Shown here piece after piece: positions 42,468-50,259 of a DNA stretch of 64,000 nt. The notes under the pieces are model-generated. The model was not told where the DNA came from. It ran no database searches and worked only from the letters and a program-made list of their open reading frames with translations. A program made the position numbers and the translations under genes. The DNA is from Centipeda felix. Its GTDB lineage: Bacteria > Bacillota > Negativicutes > Selenomonadales > Selenomonadaceae. The stretch is from the NCBI RefSeq assembly GCF_900186465.1, contig NZ_LT891959.1, forward strand, positions 124,001 through 188,000, read 5' to 3'. The stretch's first letter is position 1. The number at the start of each line of letters is the position of its first letter.

Positions 42468-44069
42468 CTAAAACACCCACACACCACGGCTCTCATACAC
42501 CGATTCCGACGTATCATTCCCGCAACGGATCGCACGATCCAGTGCCATGATAAGTGCGATCACACCGTCGATCTTCTCCATAGATTTCTCCTTATCTGCC
42601 TTGATGTTCCCCGCAGGGTCGGTGCGAATGAAGATGTTGTCTGCCATCCAGCGCATGACGGGATGCCCGCCGTGCGCTATTGTCTTTTCCAAGGTCAGCT
42701 TCATCAGTTCCTTGGTCGGCGGGCTCATATCCTTGAAGCCCTGCCCGAATGGAACAACGGTGAATCCCATGCCCTCAAGGTTCTGCACCATCTGCACCGC
42801 GCCCCATCGGTCGAAGGCAATCTCGCGGATATTGTACTTCTCACCCAGTTTCTCGATGAACATCTCGATGAATCCGTAGTGAACCACATTTCCCTCTGTC
42901 GTTTGCAGGAAACCTTGCCTCTCCCACACGTCATACGGCACATGATCACGCCGCACACGCAGGTCAATGTTCTCCTCGGGAATCCAGAAATACGGAAGCA
43001 CGGCAAACGGCTCATTTTCCTCCGTCGGAGGGAATACAAGAACAAATGCCGTAATATCCATCGTGGAGGAAAGGTCAAGACCGCCGTAGCAGACGCGCCC
43101 CTCCAAGGACTCGGCATCCACAGGTGTGGCGCACGCATCCCACTTATCCATCGGCATCCACCGTACAGACTGCTTCACCCACTGATTCAAACGCAGCTGA
43201 CGGAAGCTGTTCTCCTCGGCGGGATTCTGCCGTGCAGAGTCACACGCCGCCTGTACCTTGTCGATGCCGACCGTGATGCCGAGGGACGGATTCGACCGTT
43301 TCCAGACCTCGGGATCTGTCCAATCCTCATCTTCCTTCGCTCCATAGATCACGGGATAGAAGGTCGGGTCAATCTTTCGACCTTCCAGAATGTCTTTCGC
43401 TTTCTGGTGCGTCTCGTAGCAGATGGACTGTGTATCCGTCCCCGCCGTGGTGATGAGGAAGTAAAGCGGCTGCATTCGCGCATCGCCGGAGCCTTTCGTC
43501 ATAACGTCAAAGAGCTTGCGGTTCGGCTGCGTGTGCAGCTCGTCAAACACAACGCCGTGGATATTGAAACCATGCTTTGAATAGGCTTCTGCCGAAAGCA
43601 CCTGATAGAAACTGTTCGTCGGCAGATATACCATCCGCTTCTGGGAGGCGAGGATCTTCACCCGCTTGCTGAGTGCAGGACACATACGCACCATGTCTGC
43701 TGCGACCTCGAATACGATACTTGCTTGCTGACGATCAGCAGCACAGCCATACACCTCGGCTCGCTCCTCCCCATCGCCGCAGCAAAGAAGAAGTGCAACA
43801 GCAGCCGCAAGCTCGCTCTTCCCGTTCTTCTTCCCTATCTCGATATACGCCGTGTTGAACTGGCGATACCCATTCGGCTTCAAAATTCCGAAAATATCTC
43901 GGATAATGCGCTCCTGCCAGTCGATGAGTTCAAAGGGCTTTCCTGCCCACGTCCCCTTCGTATGGCATAGGCACTCGATGAATCCCACAGCGTAGTCCGC
44001 AGCGGCTTTGTCATAGTGTGCGTCCTCTGCCATGAACTTTGTCGGCTTGTAGTCCGTCAGTTTCCGCAA
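42468..44069 (-). CDS. Phage terminase large subunit
   Basis: 533 aa with TTG start at 44069 after a GGGGGTGATT site. The ATPase has a Walker A-like IGKKNGKSE and Walker B GVVFDELHT; the nuclease has YGGLDLSSTMD and later acidic residues (AFDRWG, KIDGVIALIMALDRA split). It cuts and pumps DNA into proheads using ATP. It belongs to the terminase_1/TerL HK97-like group and pairs with the P27-type small subunit 4 kb upstream; the two are separated by seven other genes. Confidence 0.95.
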   Translation of the reverse strand: MRKLTDYKPTKFMAEDAHYDKAAADYAVGFIECLCHTKGTWAGKPFELIDWQERIIRDIFGILKPNGYRQFNTAYIEIGKKNGKSELAAAVALLLCCGDGEERAEVYGCAADRQQASIVFEVAADMVRMCPALSKRVKILASQKRMVYLPTNSFYQVLSAEAYSKHGFNIHGVVFDELHTQPNRKLFDVMTKGSGDARMQPLYFLITTAGTDTQSICYETHQKAKDILEGRKIDPTFYPVIYGAKEDEDWTDPEVWKRSNPSLGITVGIDKVQAACDSARQNPAEENSFRQLRLNQWVKQSVRWMPMDKWDACATPVDAESLEGRVCYGGLDLSSTMDITAFVLVFPPTEENEPFAVLPYFWIPEENIDLRVRRDHVPYDVWERQGFLQTTEGNVVHYGFIEMFIEKLGEKYNIREIAFDRWGAVQMVQNLEGMGFTVVPFGQGFKDMSPPTKELMKLTLEKTIAHGGHPVMRWMADNIFIRTDPAGNIKADKEKSMEKIDGVIALIMALDRAIRCGNDTSESVYESRGVWVF

Positions 44070-44164
44070 GCAATCACCCCCATCAAAAAAGAGCCGCCGT
44101 CAGCGACTCACAATATCTGAAACGAGAAGCAGCCCCGAAGGGCTGTTTTGTTGTTCGGCGTGGC

Positions 44165-44443
44165 TTAGATGCGCTTCATGCACCAAGCCATCGCGTGCCC
44201 GCCGTCCTCGAAAAGCTCCGTGGCGGATTCGACGAGGTTCAGGCGGCATTCGATGTCCGCGAAGCCCGTCTCCTCCGGCGTTTCGACCATCTCGTAGATG
44301 GCTGCGTGGAATCCCCAGCACTCCATTCCGACCACAAGGATCTGCTCGCCGTAGCGAAGGATCGCGCCGCTCGTCCCGAACCGCATCTCATCGAGGTGCT
44401 CCATCGTGGTGGTCTTCGGCCATCTTGCTTCTGCGTTTCTCAT
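44165..44443 (-). CDS. Small unknown phage protein
   Basis: 92 aa from the ATG at 44443 (AAGGAGG upstream). Sequence MRNAEARWPKTTTMEHLDEM is followed by a mixed beta region (RYGEQILVVGMECWGF) and an acidic end. No known domain. Leader motif copy C is about 40 nt upstream of the start. Confidence 0.6.
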   Translation of the reverse strand: MRNAEARWPKTTTMEHLDEMRFGTSGAILRYGEQILVVGMECWGFHAAIYEMVETPEETGFADIECRLNLVESATELFEDGGHAMAWCMKRI

Positions 44444-44484
44444 TTTCGTTTCCTCCTTTGTGTAGGTTGTTCCCTTCGTCATGT

Positions 44485-44519
44485 GTATATATCACTCTAA
44501 ACGCAGAATATAGCAAGTC
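44485..44519 (-). repeat. Phage leader motif, copy C
   Basis: Read leftward: CTTGCTATATTCTGCGTTT then AGAGTGATATATACAC. It has the same CTTGCTAT head as copies A and B, and an AGAGTGAT tail shared with copy D. Confidence 0.7.
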
Positions 44520-44597
44520 ATATTTCGGATAAACTACACTTATTTTTCGAGAGAAACACAGCCCCGAAAGGCTGTGCGGAATCCCTGAAATCGTTGA

Positions 44598-44774
44598 CTA
44601 TTTTTCACCCGTGAGAATGAAGCGAATATATGCGGCGCGATCTCTCTCGATGAAGCAGACGAGTTCGTAGAATCCCATCTCGAATGCCATGCGCTGCACG
44701 GCGGGAACGTCGAGCATATTCACCCGCCCGGAGTCGCGGATGTGCATGATCTGGGAAACAATCTTCTCGTTCAT
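44598..44774 (-). CDS. DUF5049-family small protein
   Basis: 58 aa. MNEKIVSQIMHIRDSGRVNM, AVQRMAFEMGFYELVCFI and RFILTGEK match the DUF5049 pattern, which sits next to DUF4314 genes in many Firmicutes phages. Function unknown. It starts at ATG 44774 (AGGCGG upstream) and overlaps the DUF4314 stop by 4 nt. Confidence 0.8.
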   Translation of the reverse strand: MNEKIVSQIMHIRDSGRVNMLDVPAVQRMAFEMGFYELVCFIERDRAAYIRFILTGEK

Positions 44775-45007
44775 AATCTGCCGCCTTTCTGCACGATGCG
44801 GAAGGAATCCACGTTGGGGATCAGGCTGAGTGACGATCCTGTCGCCCATCGGACGAGAAGCTGTCCCGCATCATCAACGCCCATGACCTCGCCCCGTGTT
44901 CCCATCGGAGGGGCTTGCGGATCGTCCATTCCAAGGAGTTCCACTCTCGTCCCGCGCGGATACCGCTCTCGAAGCACGGTGATCTGTTCCTTACTCGGAA
45001 ACCGCAT
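44771..45007 (-). CDS. DUF4314-family small protein
   Basis: 78 aa starting MRFPSKEQITVLRERYPRG, with RVELLGMDDPQAPPMGTRG and VDDAGQLLVRWATGSSL. This is the DUF4314 signature, an SH3-like small barrel. The ATG at 45007 has GGAGGAT upstream. It overlaps the previous gene by 17 nt. Confidence 0.85.
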   Translation of the reverse strand: MRFPSKEQITVLRERYPRGTRVELLGMDDPQAPPMGTRGEVMGVDDAGQLLVRWATGSSLSLIPNVDSFRIVQKGGRL

Positions 45008-45821
45008 GATCCTCATCCTCCTTCCGATGTCTGCTCTTAAACGCGCTGCTGCCCGTGAGGTTCTGCAGGAGAATCTTGCGCGACTCTTTGTAGGCGTTTC
45101 CGATCATGCCAAGGCGCAGGAGAAAGCAGCGGAATGCGTATTTCTCGTTGTCCACAATCTTCTCCTTTGCCGTGACGCGCTTTTGCATCCGTGCCATCTG
45201 GCAGAGTTTGCTGATGAACTCGGCGTATGCCTTTGCCGTCTCGTCGGTGACCGTGCCGTGCAGCCATGCAAAGGTGATGCGGTCATCGATCAGCGTGTAG
45301 GTCGCTTCCCTGATGTCGAAGGCGTGCCGAATCAGGCGCCCCTTGCTCAGGAGGAGCGCGTCCAGATTCTGCAGCGCCGTCTCCGTGAAAAGGGTGCGCG
45401 GGAGGCTGATCGAAAGGCAGTCCTCATCGGTTGCTGCGACAGCTTCCTCCATCGCAGTAACTTCTGCCGGCGTTTCTGTTGGTGTCAGCTTATCCTCTGC
45501 CGGATCAACTTCGCTAGGCTCTTCCACCGCCGCTTCCGGTCGGCTCGGCTCATTCGCCCCTGTGTCCCCGCAGAAAGCCTCGTTCTCGCCGTCCTTGGAC
45601 GTGAAACCCGCCTCGCGTAGTGCCGTGCGCACACGCGTAACAGTCGCTTCGTCTGCGGCATCGTCGAAGCAAAGGATGCCCGCCTTTGTGATCTCAAATG
45701 CGCCGACCTTGTAGGAAAAGCTCGGTGCGCCGCAGTAGGTGGGCTTCATCTCGAGCACTTTTCCCACAATCCCGACCATCGCCTTGCGCTCTTCCTTCTG
45801 GATGTCGTAATTGACCTTCAT
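44991..45821 (-). CDS. Phage protein of the 'virulence-related' type, unknown function
   Basis: 276 aa, ATG at 45821 after AAAGGAGG. The N-terminus (MKVNYDIQKEERKAMVGIVG and YCGAPSFSYKVGAFEI) is that of phage proteins commonly labelled virulence-related. A Glu/Pro/Ala-rich linker (residues 105-135) leads to a C-terminal domain with RTLFTETALQNLDALLLSKG and IADDRITFAWLHGTV-like DDRITFAWLHGTV. Biochemical function is unknown. It belongs to a DUF4314/DUF5049 cassette inserted between small and large terminase. Confidence 0.7.
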   Translation of the reverse strand: MKVNYDIQKEERKAMVGIVGKVLEMKPTYCGAPSFSYKVGAFEITKAGILCFDDAADEATVTRVRTALREAGFTSKDGENEAFCGDTGANEPSRPEAAVEEPSEVDPAEDKLTPTETPAEVTAMEEAVAATDEDCLSISLPRTLFTETALQNLDALLLSKGRLIRHAFDIREATYTLIDDRITFAWLHGTVTDETAKAYAEFISKLCQMARMQKRVTAKEKIVDNEKYAFRCFLLRLGMIGNAYKESRKILLQNLTGSSAFKSRHRKEDEDHAVSE

Positions 45822-45855
45822 TTTGAAAACCTCCTTTATGAACTTTGGTCATTAC

Positions 45856-45887
45856 ATTCATCACTCGTATGGGAAGAATTAGCAAGC
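45856..45887 (-). repeat. Phage leader motif, copy D (diverged)
   Basis: Read leftward: GCTTGCTAATTCTTCCCATA then CGAGTGATGAAT. It keeps the TTGCTA head and the GAGTGAT tail. It is 35 nt upstream of the 276-aa gene. Confidence 0.5.
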
Positions 45888-45938
45888 GGATTGTGTTGTA
45901 TACACCATAGCCTCAGTGAGATAAACCACAGAGTATTA

Positions 45939-46220
45939 TCATTTCACAGAATGAGGAGCAGTCATCCGCTCGAGCATCTTGCCCGTCATCCAGATCGCCC
46001 CGTCAATGACAAGCGGCAGGAAGATGCGGTCACGGAATCTGCACCATCCTGACTCCTTCTCGGCACTCTCTTTCAGTGCCGCCGTATACGCCGCCGACAC
46101 TTCACGCGCCGCAGGAAGCCCCTTCTCATGCAGCCATAGGACGGTCGCTTCCTTCGCCTCCGTCCGCACGAAATCTCCCACATGATTCTTCAGTTCGTTT
46201 TGAATGTGTTCCAGTTTCAT
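45939..46220 (-). CDS. Small unknown phage protein with C-terminal hydrophobic segment
   Basis: 93 aa from ATG 46220 with GGAGA upstream. The first 60 residues are helical and charged (MKLEHIQNELKNHVGDFVR); residues 70-86 (IFLPLVIDGAIWMTGKML) are hydrophobic enough for a membrane helix. It lies between the amidase and the 276-aa gene, separated from the amidase stop by 2 nt. A spanin- or holin-accessory role would be speculation. Confidence 0.6.
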   Translation of the reverse strand: MKLEHIQNELKNHVGDFVRTEAKEATVLWLHEKGLPAAREVSAAYTAALKESAEKESGWCRFRDRIFLPLVIDGAIWMTGKMLERMTAPHSVK

Positions 46221-46222
46221 CT

Positions 46223-46762
46223 TCAACACTCTCCTTCATAGTCCGTTACCCCACGCGCAATGGCGCGGGCAAATTCATCCTGCTGCGAACGCAGAAGCTC
46301 TGCGTCACCCGCATGGTCGATAAACGCAAGTTCCACGAGCACAGCGACCGCATCGGTGTTGCTCAGAACGTACAGACCGTTGACACCGGGCTTTGCCCCC
46401 TTCACGCCGCGATCCACGGTTCCGAGTGCATCCACAATCTGATTCTGGATGCACTGTGCCAGTTTCTCTCCCTCTCCGCTTCCGTAGTAGTGCCAGACCT
46501 CCGTTCCGTTTGCCGTGCCGTTACAGGCGTTGCAGTGAATGGAGACAAACACATCGGCATCCACACGGTTGGAGGCCGATACGACCTCATGCAGACTATC
46601 GGACTGCAAGTTGCCGACCACCTCGACACCTGCGGCACTCAGATAGCCCGCAACAAGGTCAGCGACGTTCTTTGCCACATCACACTCTCGCAGCCCATAC
46701 CCAAACGCACCGGGATCTGGATTCCCGTTCGGTGCATGACCCGGATTCAAAAACACACGCAT
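46223..46762 (-). CDS. N-acetylmuramoyl-L-alanine amidase (Amidase_3 endolysin)
   Basis: 179 aa from ATG 46762, seven bases after AAGGAGG. The zinc site is in FLNPGHAPN (His at residue 9), with a second His in SIHCNACNG and the catalytic Glu in LVELAFIDH. These are amidase_3 features; there is no signal peptide or binding module. It cleaves the bond between MurNAc and L-Ala to lyse the host. It is far from the holin (28.7 kb) and sits between the methyltransferase and head-packaging genes, an uncommon location. Confidence 0.9.
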   Translation of the reverse strand: MRVFLNPGHAPNGNPDPGAFGYGLRECDVAKNVADLVAGYLSAAGVEVVGNLQSDSLHEVVSASNRVDADVFVSIHCNACNGTANGTEVWHYYGSGEGEKLAQCIQNQIVDALGTVDRGVKGAKPGVNGLYVLSNTDAVAVLVELAFIDHAGDAELLRSQQDEFARAIARGVTDYEGEC

Positions 46763-48027
46763 CACGATTCCTCCTTCGCTTTTAACACATCCGCATACGG
46801 AATGCGCTCACCGTCACGTTCCAAAAACACATCTTCGGCATTCCCGCCTTTGCTCTGAATGTATCGCTCGACAGCGACATCCACGAATTTCGGCTCAAGT
46901 TCCACGCCGTAGCAGATACGGTTCAACTGCTCACAGGCAATCAGTGTCGATGCCGAACCAAGGAATCCGTCGAGAACGATACCATTCGTCTGTGTACACT
47001 GCTTGACGAGATACGCGATGAGCGGAACGGGCTTCGAGGACGGATGTCCGCATCCGTCCTTCTTCGAGTCCTTGATGCGATCGAATGCAAAGACAGTGGT
47101 CTGCTTCTGATCGCCGTACCACCTATGCCGTCCGTCCTTCCTCCATCCCCAGATGATTGGCTCGTGGATGTATTTCCAGTCCGTCCGTGTGAGGACAAGG
47201 CGGTCTTTCTTCCAAACGAGTCCCGCACCAACTTTAAAGCCCGCATCCTCATAAGCGTCATGAAAGATGCGGGCTTTTGCTGTTGCGTAGAAAACGTAGA
47301 TGGATGCGTCCGTCGCCATCGCCGAGTGAAAGGCGATAAAGGCAGATTTGAGGAACTCGTAGGCGTCCTTGTCATTCAGATCATCGTTCTTGATCTTCCC
47401 GGACGTGCTTTCAAGCTGGATCATGTACGGCGGGTCCGTGCAGACAAGGTTGACTTTCTCACTGCCGAGCAGCCGCTCATATGTCTCCGGCAGTGTGGAA
47501 TCGCCACAGATAACACGGTGCTTGCCGAGATGCCACACATCACCCGACCGAGCGACACAAGGCTTTGCGAGTTCTGCATCCACGTCGAAGTCATCTTCCT
47601 GCGCATCACCGTCATCCAGTGAGAGCAGGTCGGCAATCTCGGCTTCGTCGAAGCCTGTGAGTGAGATGTCGTAGTCCATCCCCTGCAGGGCTTCCATCTC
47701 AACGCGCAGCATATCTTCATCCCAGCCCGCGTCAAGTGCGAAGCGGTTGTCTGCGAGGATGTACGCTTTCTTCTGAGCCTCGGTCAGATGATCGACAAAG
47801 ACACAGGGAACGCTCTCTATCCCCTCCGCCCGCGCTGCCGCAACACGTCCGTGTCCTGCGAGAATGCCATAGTCCTTGTCGATGATGACGGGACTGACGA
47901 ATCCGAACTCGCGTAGACTTCCGCGCAGCTTGTTGATCTGTTCGGGCGAGTGCGTCCGTGCATTGTTGGCATACGGGACGAGCTTGCTGATTGGAACTAG
48001 CTTCATCTCCGATGTTGTTTTATTCAA
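46762..48027 (-). CDS. ParB-domain DNA methyltransferase (N4/N6-type)
   Basis: 421 aa with TTG start (AAGGAGG eight bases upstream). Residues 10-95 are a ParB/Srx nuclease-like domain (SKLVPYANNARTHSPEQINKL, limits given; ILAGHGRVAAARAEG). The C-terminal part is a DNA methyltransferase with catalytic DPPY and SAM motif DGFLGSAST. Such fusions in phages methylate phage DNA, probably as protection against host restriction. It overlaps the amidase by 1 nt and starts 13 nt after the terminase small subunit. Confidence 0.93.
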   Translation of the reverse strand: MNKTTSEMKLVPISKLVPYANNARTHSPEQINKLRGSLREFGFVSPVIIDKDYGILAGHGRVAAARAEGIESVPCVFVDHLTEAQKKAYILADNRFALDAGWDEDMLRVEMEALQGMDYDISLTGFDEAEIADLLSLDDGDAQEDDFDVDAELAKPCVARSGDVWHLGKHRVICGDSTLPETYERLLGSEKVNLVCTDPPYMIQLESTSGKIKNDDLNDKDAYEFLKSAFIAFHSAMATDASIYVFYATAKARIFHDAYEDAGFKVGAGLVWKKDRLVLTRTDWKYIHEPIIWGWRKDGRHRWYGDQKQTTVFAFDRIKDSKKDGCGHPSSKPVPLIAYLVKQCTQTNGIVLDGFLGSASTLIACEQLNRICYGVELEPKFVDVAVERYIQSKGGNAEDVFLERDGERIPYADVLKAKEES

Positions 48028-48040
48028 ATGACTTTCCTCC

Positions 48041-48601
48041 TTACTTCCTCGAACGCAGAAGCCGTTCCATCCGATCCTCCTGCGGAGAACCGACGAATGT
48101 GGTGGTGCAGTTCTGCTTTACGATGTCGAATATCTCATACCAGAGCAGATTGGACTGCTTCTGGAATGCCTGCCCCATCTGGACAAAGGGGCTTGCAATC
48201 GCCCCTCCTGTGGTCGGATGCTTGCCGATGAGCCCGTATTGACTCATTGCCTCCTCGCACTGGATGAAGCGGGCAAATGCCTGCGCGTAGCTTTCAATGA
48301 GCCGTGGATTCACGAGCCGCTCACAGCCGCGCTCTTTCAGCCACAGCCATGTCTCACGGAAAATCTCATCTGCACCGAGCGGCTTGCCGTTGCGCTGCCG
48401 TGCCGACAGGAACTCACTCGGGGTTGGCATTTCCTCGCCGTAGAGATCGGCGACATCCACAAGGTCTGTTCCATCCAGTTCTGTCATGGGAAACTCCATG
48501 ATGTGCGCCGTGCGCCCGCCCGCAATCTTGTCTGCGAGTGGTTCGGGTTTATCTCCCGCGCGGATGCGCCGTCCTCCGCGATTTGTTCCATCACGCGCCA
48601 T
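48041..48601 (-). CDS. Phage terminase small subunit (P27 family)
   Basis: 186 aa. The start is MARDGTNRGGRRIRAGDKPE after AAAGGGGG. The P27 family opening (KPEPLADKI, LPTPSEFL-like MPTPSEFLSARQRNGKPLGA limited) and IESYAQAFARFIQCEEAMSQYG are present. It recognises the packaging site and recruits the large subunit. Directly upstream lies a GC-rich cos-like sequence. Confidence 0.9.
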   Translation of the reverse strand: MARDGTNRGGRRIRAGDKPEPLADKIAGGRTAHIMEFPMTELDGTDLVDVADLYGEEMPTPSEFLSARQRNGKPLGADEIFRETWLWLKERGCERLVNPRLIESYAQAFARFIQCEEAMSQYGLIGKHPTTGGAIASPFVQMGQAFQKQSNLLWYEIFDIVKQNCTTTFVGSPQEDRMERLLRSRK

Positions 48602-48631
48602 CTTCTTGCCCCCTTTCCATTAATACCCTGT

Positions 48632-48715
48632 TTGAACCGACGTTTTTGTGCGTGCGCCCCCTCCCCGGTCCAGTAATGGCGCGGTTTTAGAGATTTGACC
48701 GCCCCCTATGGGGGA
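48632..48715. other. Putative cos packaging site
   Basis: The region holds GCGCCCCCTCCCCGG, then GCGCGGTTTTAGAGATTTGA, then a perfect CCCCCTATGGGGG palindrome. GC-rich, palindrome-containing sequence of this kind next to terS and an HNH gene is the cos location in HK97-like phages of Firmicutes. I recall similar GGGGGCGGTCAAATCTCT strings at this position, but could not check. The exact nick positions are not seen. Confidence 0.5.
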
Positions 48716-48725
48716 TAAGAACGTA

Positions 48726-48754
48726 TTGCATTTGCTTCACTTTCGCGTTACAAT
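48726..48754 (+). promoter_or_regulatory. Promoter of the toxin-antitoxin pair
   Basis: TTGCAT (48726-48731) and TACAAT (48749-48754) are spaced 17 bp apart, 22 nt before the antitoxin start codon. It faces rightward, against the phage genes. Confidence 0.65.
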
Positions 48755-48776
48755 AAGCAAAAGGAGGTTATGCATC

Positions 48777-49070
48777 ATGTCCAAGACTGCAACAATCAAT
48801 ATGCGCATTGAGCCGACAATCAAAGCGCAAGCTGAAACCGTTTTTTCCAGTTTCGGTATCTCCATTACCGACGCCATTAACATCTTTCTGCACGCATCCA
48901 TCATGGAGGGAGGCTTCCCCTTCCAACCGAAACAGCCCCGTTATAACAGGGAAACGCTTCTTGCCATGCAGGAAGCGCGCGACATCATGGATGGCAAAAT
49001 CGAGCCGAAGCGTTATCCGTCGCTGTCCGCACTGATGGATGATCTGGATGCGGAGGATGCTCATGCTTGA
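48777..49070 (+). CDS. RelB/DinJ-family antitoxin
   Basis: 97 aa. The ribbon-helix-helix N-terminus (TATINMRIEPTIKAQAE and FGISITDAINIFLHASI) is the DinJ/RelB signature, and the acidic C-terminus (ALMDDLDAEDAHA) binds the toxin. The ATG follows AGGAGG. It represses its own promoter and neutralises the YafQ-like toxin, whose start overlaps by 8 nt. It is a rightward cargo pair inside the packaging module. Confidence 0.92.
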   Translation: MSKTATINMRIEPTIKAQAETVFSSFGISITDAINIFLHASIMEGGFPFQPKQPRYNRETLLAMQEARDIMDGKIEPKRYPSLSALMDDLDAEDAHA

Positions 49071-49335
49071 TCTCGTCACCACCACGCAGTTCCGCAAGGA
49101 TTTAAAGAAGCTGCGTAAACGTGGAGCAGATATGCAAAAGCTGGATGATGTCCTGCAAATGCTCTGCGCGGAAAAACAACTCTCCGAAAGGTATCGGGAT
49201 CATGCTCTGGTTGGCGATTACATTGGTTTTCGTGAATGCCACATCATGCCGGACTGGTTACTTGTGTACGCCATCGACAAAGGGAAACTGATTCTGACCG
49301 CTTCCCGCACGGGCTCGCATATCGATCTCTTCTAG
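49063..49335 (+). CDS. YafQ-family mRNA interferase toxin
   Basis: 90 aa from ATG 49063. The pattern TTTQFRKDLKKLRKRG, LSERYRDHALVGDYIGFRECHIMPDWLLVY (limits) matches YafQ/RelE toxins with the active His near DHAL and GFRECHI. It cleaves mRNA at the ribosome when free of DinJ. The start overlaps the antitoxin by 8 nt, giving coupled translation. Confidence 0.92.
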   Translation: MLDLVTTTQFRKDLKKLRKRGADMQKLDDVLQMLCAEKQLSERYRDHALVGDYIGFRECHIMPDWLLVYAIDKGKLILTASRTGSHIDLF

Positions 49336-49357
49336 CCGATTCATTGGAGTCGGCTTT

Positions 49358-49711
49358 TTATTTTGGTGTTCTCCGCCGGTGAATCCGCTCATGACACGAT
49401 ACGCAGAGCGACATCAAATTGCTCTCGTCATGTGTGCCGCCCTCCGAAATCGATTGAATGTGATGCACAAGCGTCGCAAGGACATATCTGCCTTGCTCCT
49501 TGCACTGCTCACAGAGCGGATGCCCTGCCAAATATCGGTCACGAATCCTGCGCCACGCGCTGCCATATCTCGCGTGCTGATCGTAGCCGCGTGTGAAGTG
49601 GTCATAGTGTCGCTGCATAACTTTTTCGTGCGCCTCACAGTAACAGCTCTTTCGATCCGTAAGGTTCGGACAGCCCGTCATTCGGCAGGGACGTTTCGGC
49701 TTTCTCGGCAT
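49358..49711 (-). CDS. HNH endonuclease (phage packaging type)
   Basis: 117 aa. Zinc-binding Cys pairs (CPNLTDRKSCYC, CEQCKEQGRYV, CVSC) flank the catalytic LVHHIQSISEGGTHDESNL core. HNH proteins next to terS are needed for cos cleavage in HK97-like phages. GGAG precedes the ATG at 49711. The toxin-antitoxin pair now separates it from the small terminase. Confidence 0.92.
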   Translation of the reverse strand: MPRKPKRPCRMTGCPNLTDRKSCYCEAHEKVMQRHYDHFTRGYDQHARYGSAWRRIRDRYLAGHPLCEQCKEQGRYVLATLVHHIQSISEGGTHDESNLMSLCVSCHERIHRRRTPK

Positions 49712-49724
49712 TGCGTTTCTCCAT

Positions 49725-49764
49725 CAAAAAAGCCCTCACAGAGAATTGCTTCTCCGAGAAGGCT
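49725..49764 (-). terminator. Terminator at the start of the late operon
   Basis: A 15-bp imperfect stem (AGCCTTCTCGGAGAA / TTCTCTGTGAGGGCT, read leftward) with a four-base loop is followed by TTTTTT, ending 13 nt before the HNH start. It separates early from late genes, so late expression needs read-through or a promoter inside this gap. Confidence 0.75.
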
Positions 49765-49810
49765 GATTCCATATCCTATTCTTGCTGAGTCTATCATATC
49801 ACTGTCAAGG

Positions 49811-49860
49811 TAGTGACATCAAGACGACATCGACTGCCATTTAGTGACATTTAGTGACAT
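49811..49860. repeat. Three direct repeats TAGTGACAT
   Basis: Copies at 49811-49819, 49842-49850 and 49852-49860, spaced 31 and 10 bp apart. They overlap the 3' end of the sigma-like regulator gene, just upstream of the late operon. They look like a binding site for an activator, possibly that regulator. Confidence 0.5.
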
Positions 49861-50259
49861 CGGAGAAATATTTTTCAGTCCAACGCCATGCAGACGGTAG
49901 ATTTGACGAAGACCAAGTTTCATCTCCGTCGCAATCTCCGCCCACGAACGGTAACCCATATAACGGAGATACAGGACACGCCGTGCTTCTTTGTCCTCCA
50001 CCTGCTGTATCGTTTCGTAGATTTCGGAGCGCAGATCGACGAGCCGATCAATTTCAGCGTCAATCTTTTCTTCACGTTCGATGATTTTTGCAATGGTATC
50101 GGAAAGCTGCGACGTGTTCCTCGTTGCATTGCTCGGCATTCCCGTAATGACGGCAGTAGTCTTTTCTGCCATACTGCGAAGAACTGAGACCTCCTCCAAC
50201 ATACTCTGGATTTCATTGTCAATGTTCCATGCCTGACTGAGATATTCCTTTCCTGTCAC
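49819..50259 (-). CDS. Phage late-gene regulator, sigma-70 region 4-like (ArpU/DUF1492 type)
   Basis: 146 aa from GTG 50259 (GGGGG upstream). A long coiled coil (SDTIAKIIEREEKIDAEIDRL limited) is followed by a helix-turn-helix RYMGYRSWAEIATEMKLGLRQIYRLH. This is the arrangement of ArpU/DUF1492 activators of late transcription in Firmicutes phages. It precedes the terminator and late genes, supporting this role. Confidence 0.8.
   Translation of the reverse strand: MTGKEYLSQAWNIDNEIQSMLEEVSVLRSMAEKTTAVITGMPSNATRNTSQLSDTIAKIIEREEKIDAEIDRLVDLRSEIYETIQQVEDKEARRVLYLRYMGYRSWAEIATEMKLGLRQIYRLHGVGLKNISPMSLNVTKWQSMSS

Noticed and set aside
42026-42535. Longer version of the 108-aa gene starting at 42535
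   Set aside because: The added residues overlap the terminase end and leader motif; a strong ribosome site precedes the later ATG.
45037-45286. Small frames inside the 276-aa gene
   Set aside because: They are alternative readings of a coding region with an assigned gene and lack start signals.
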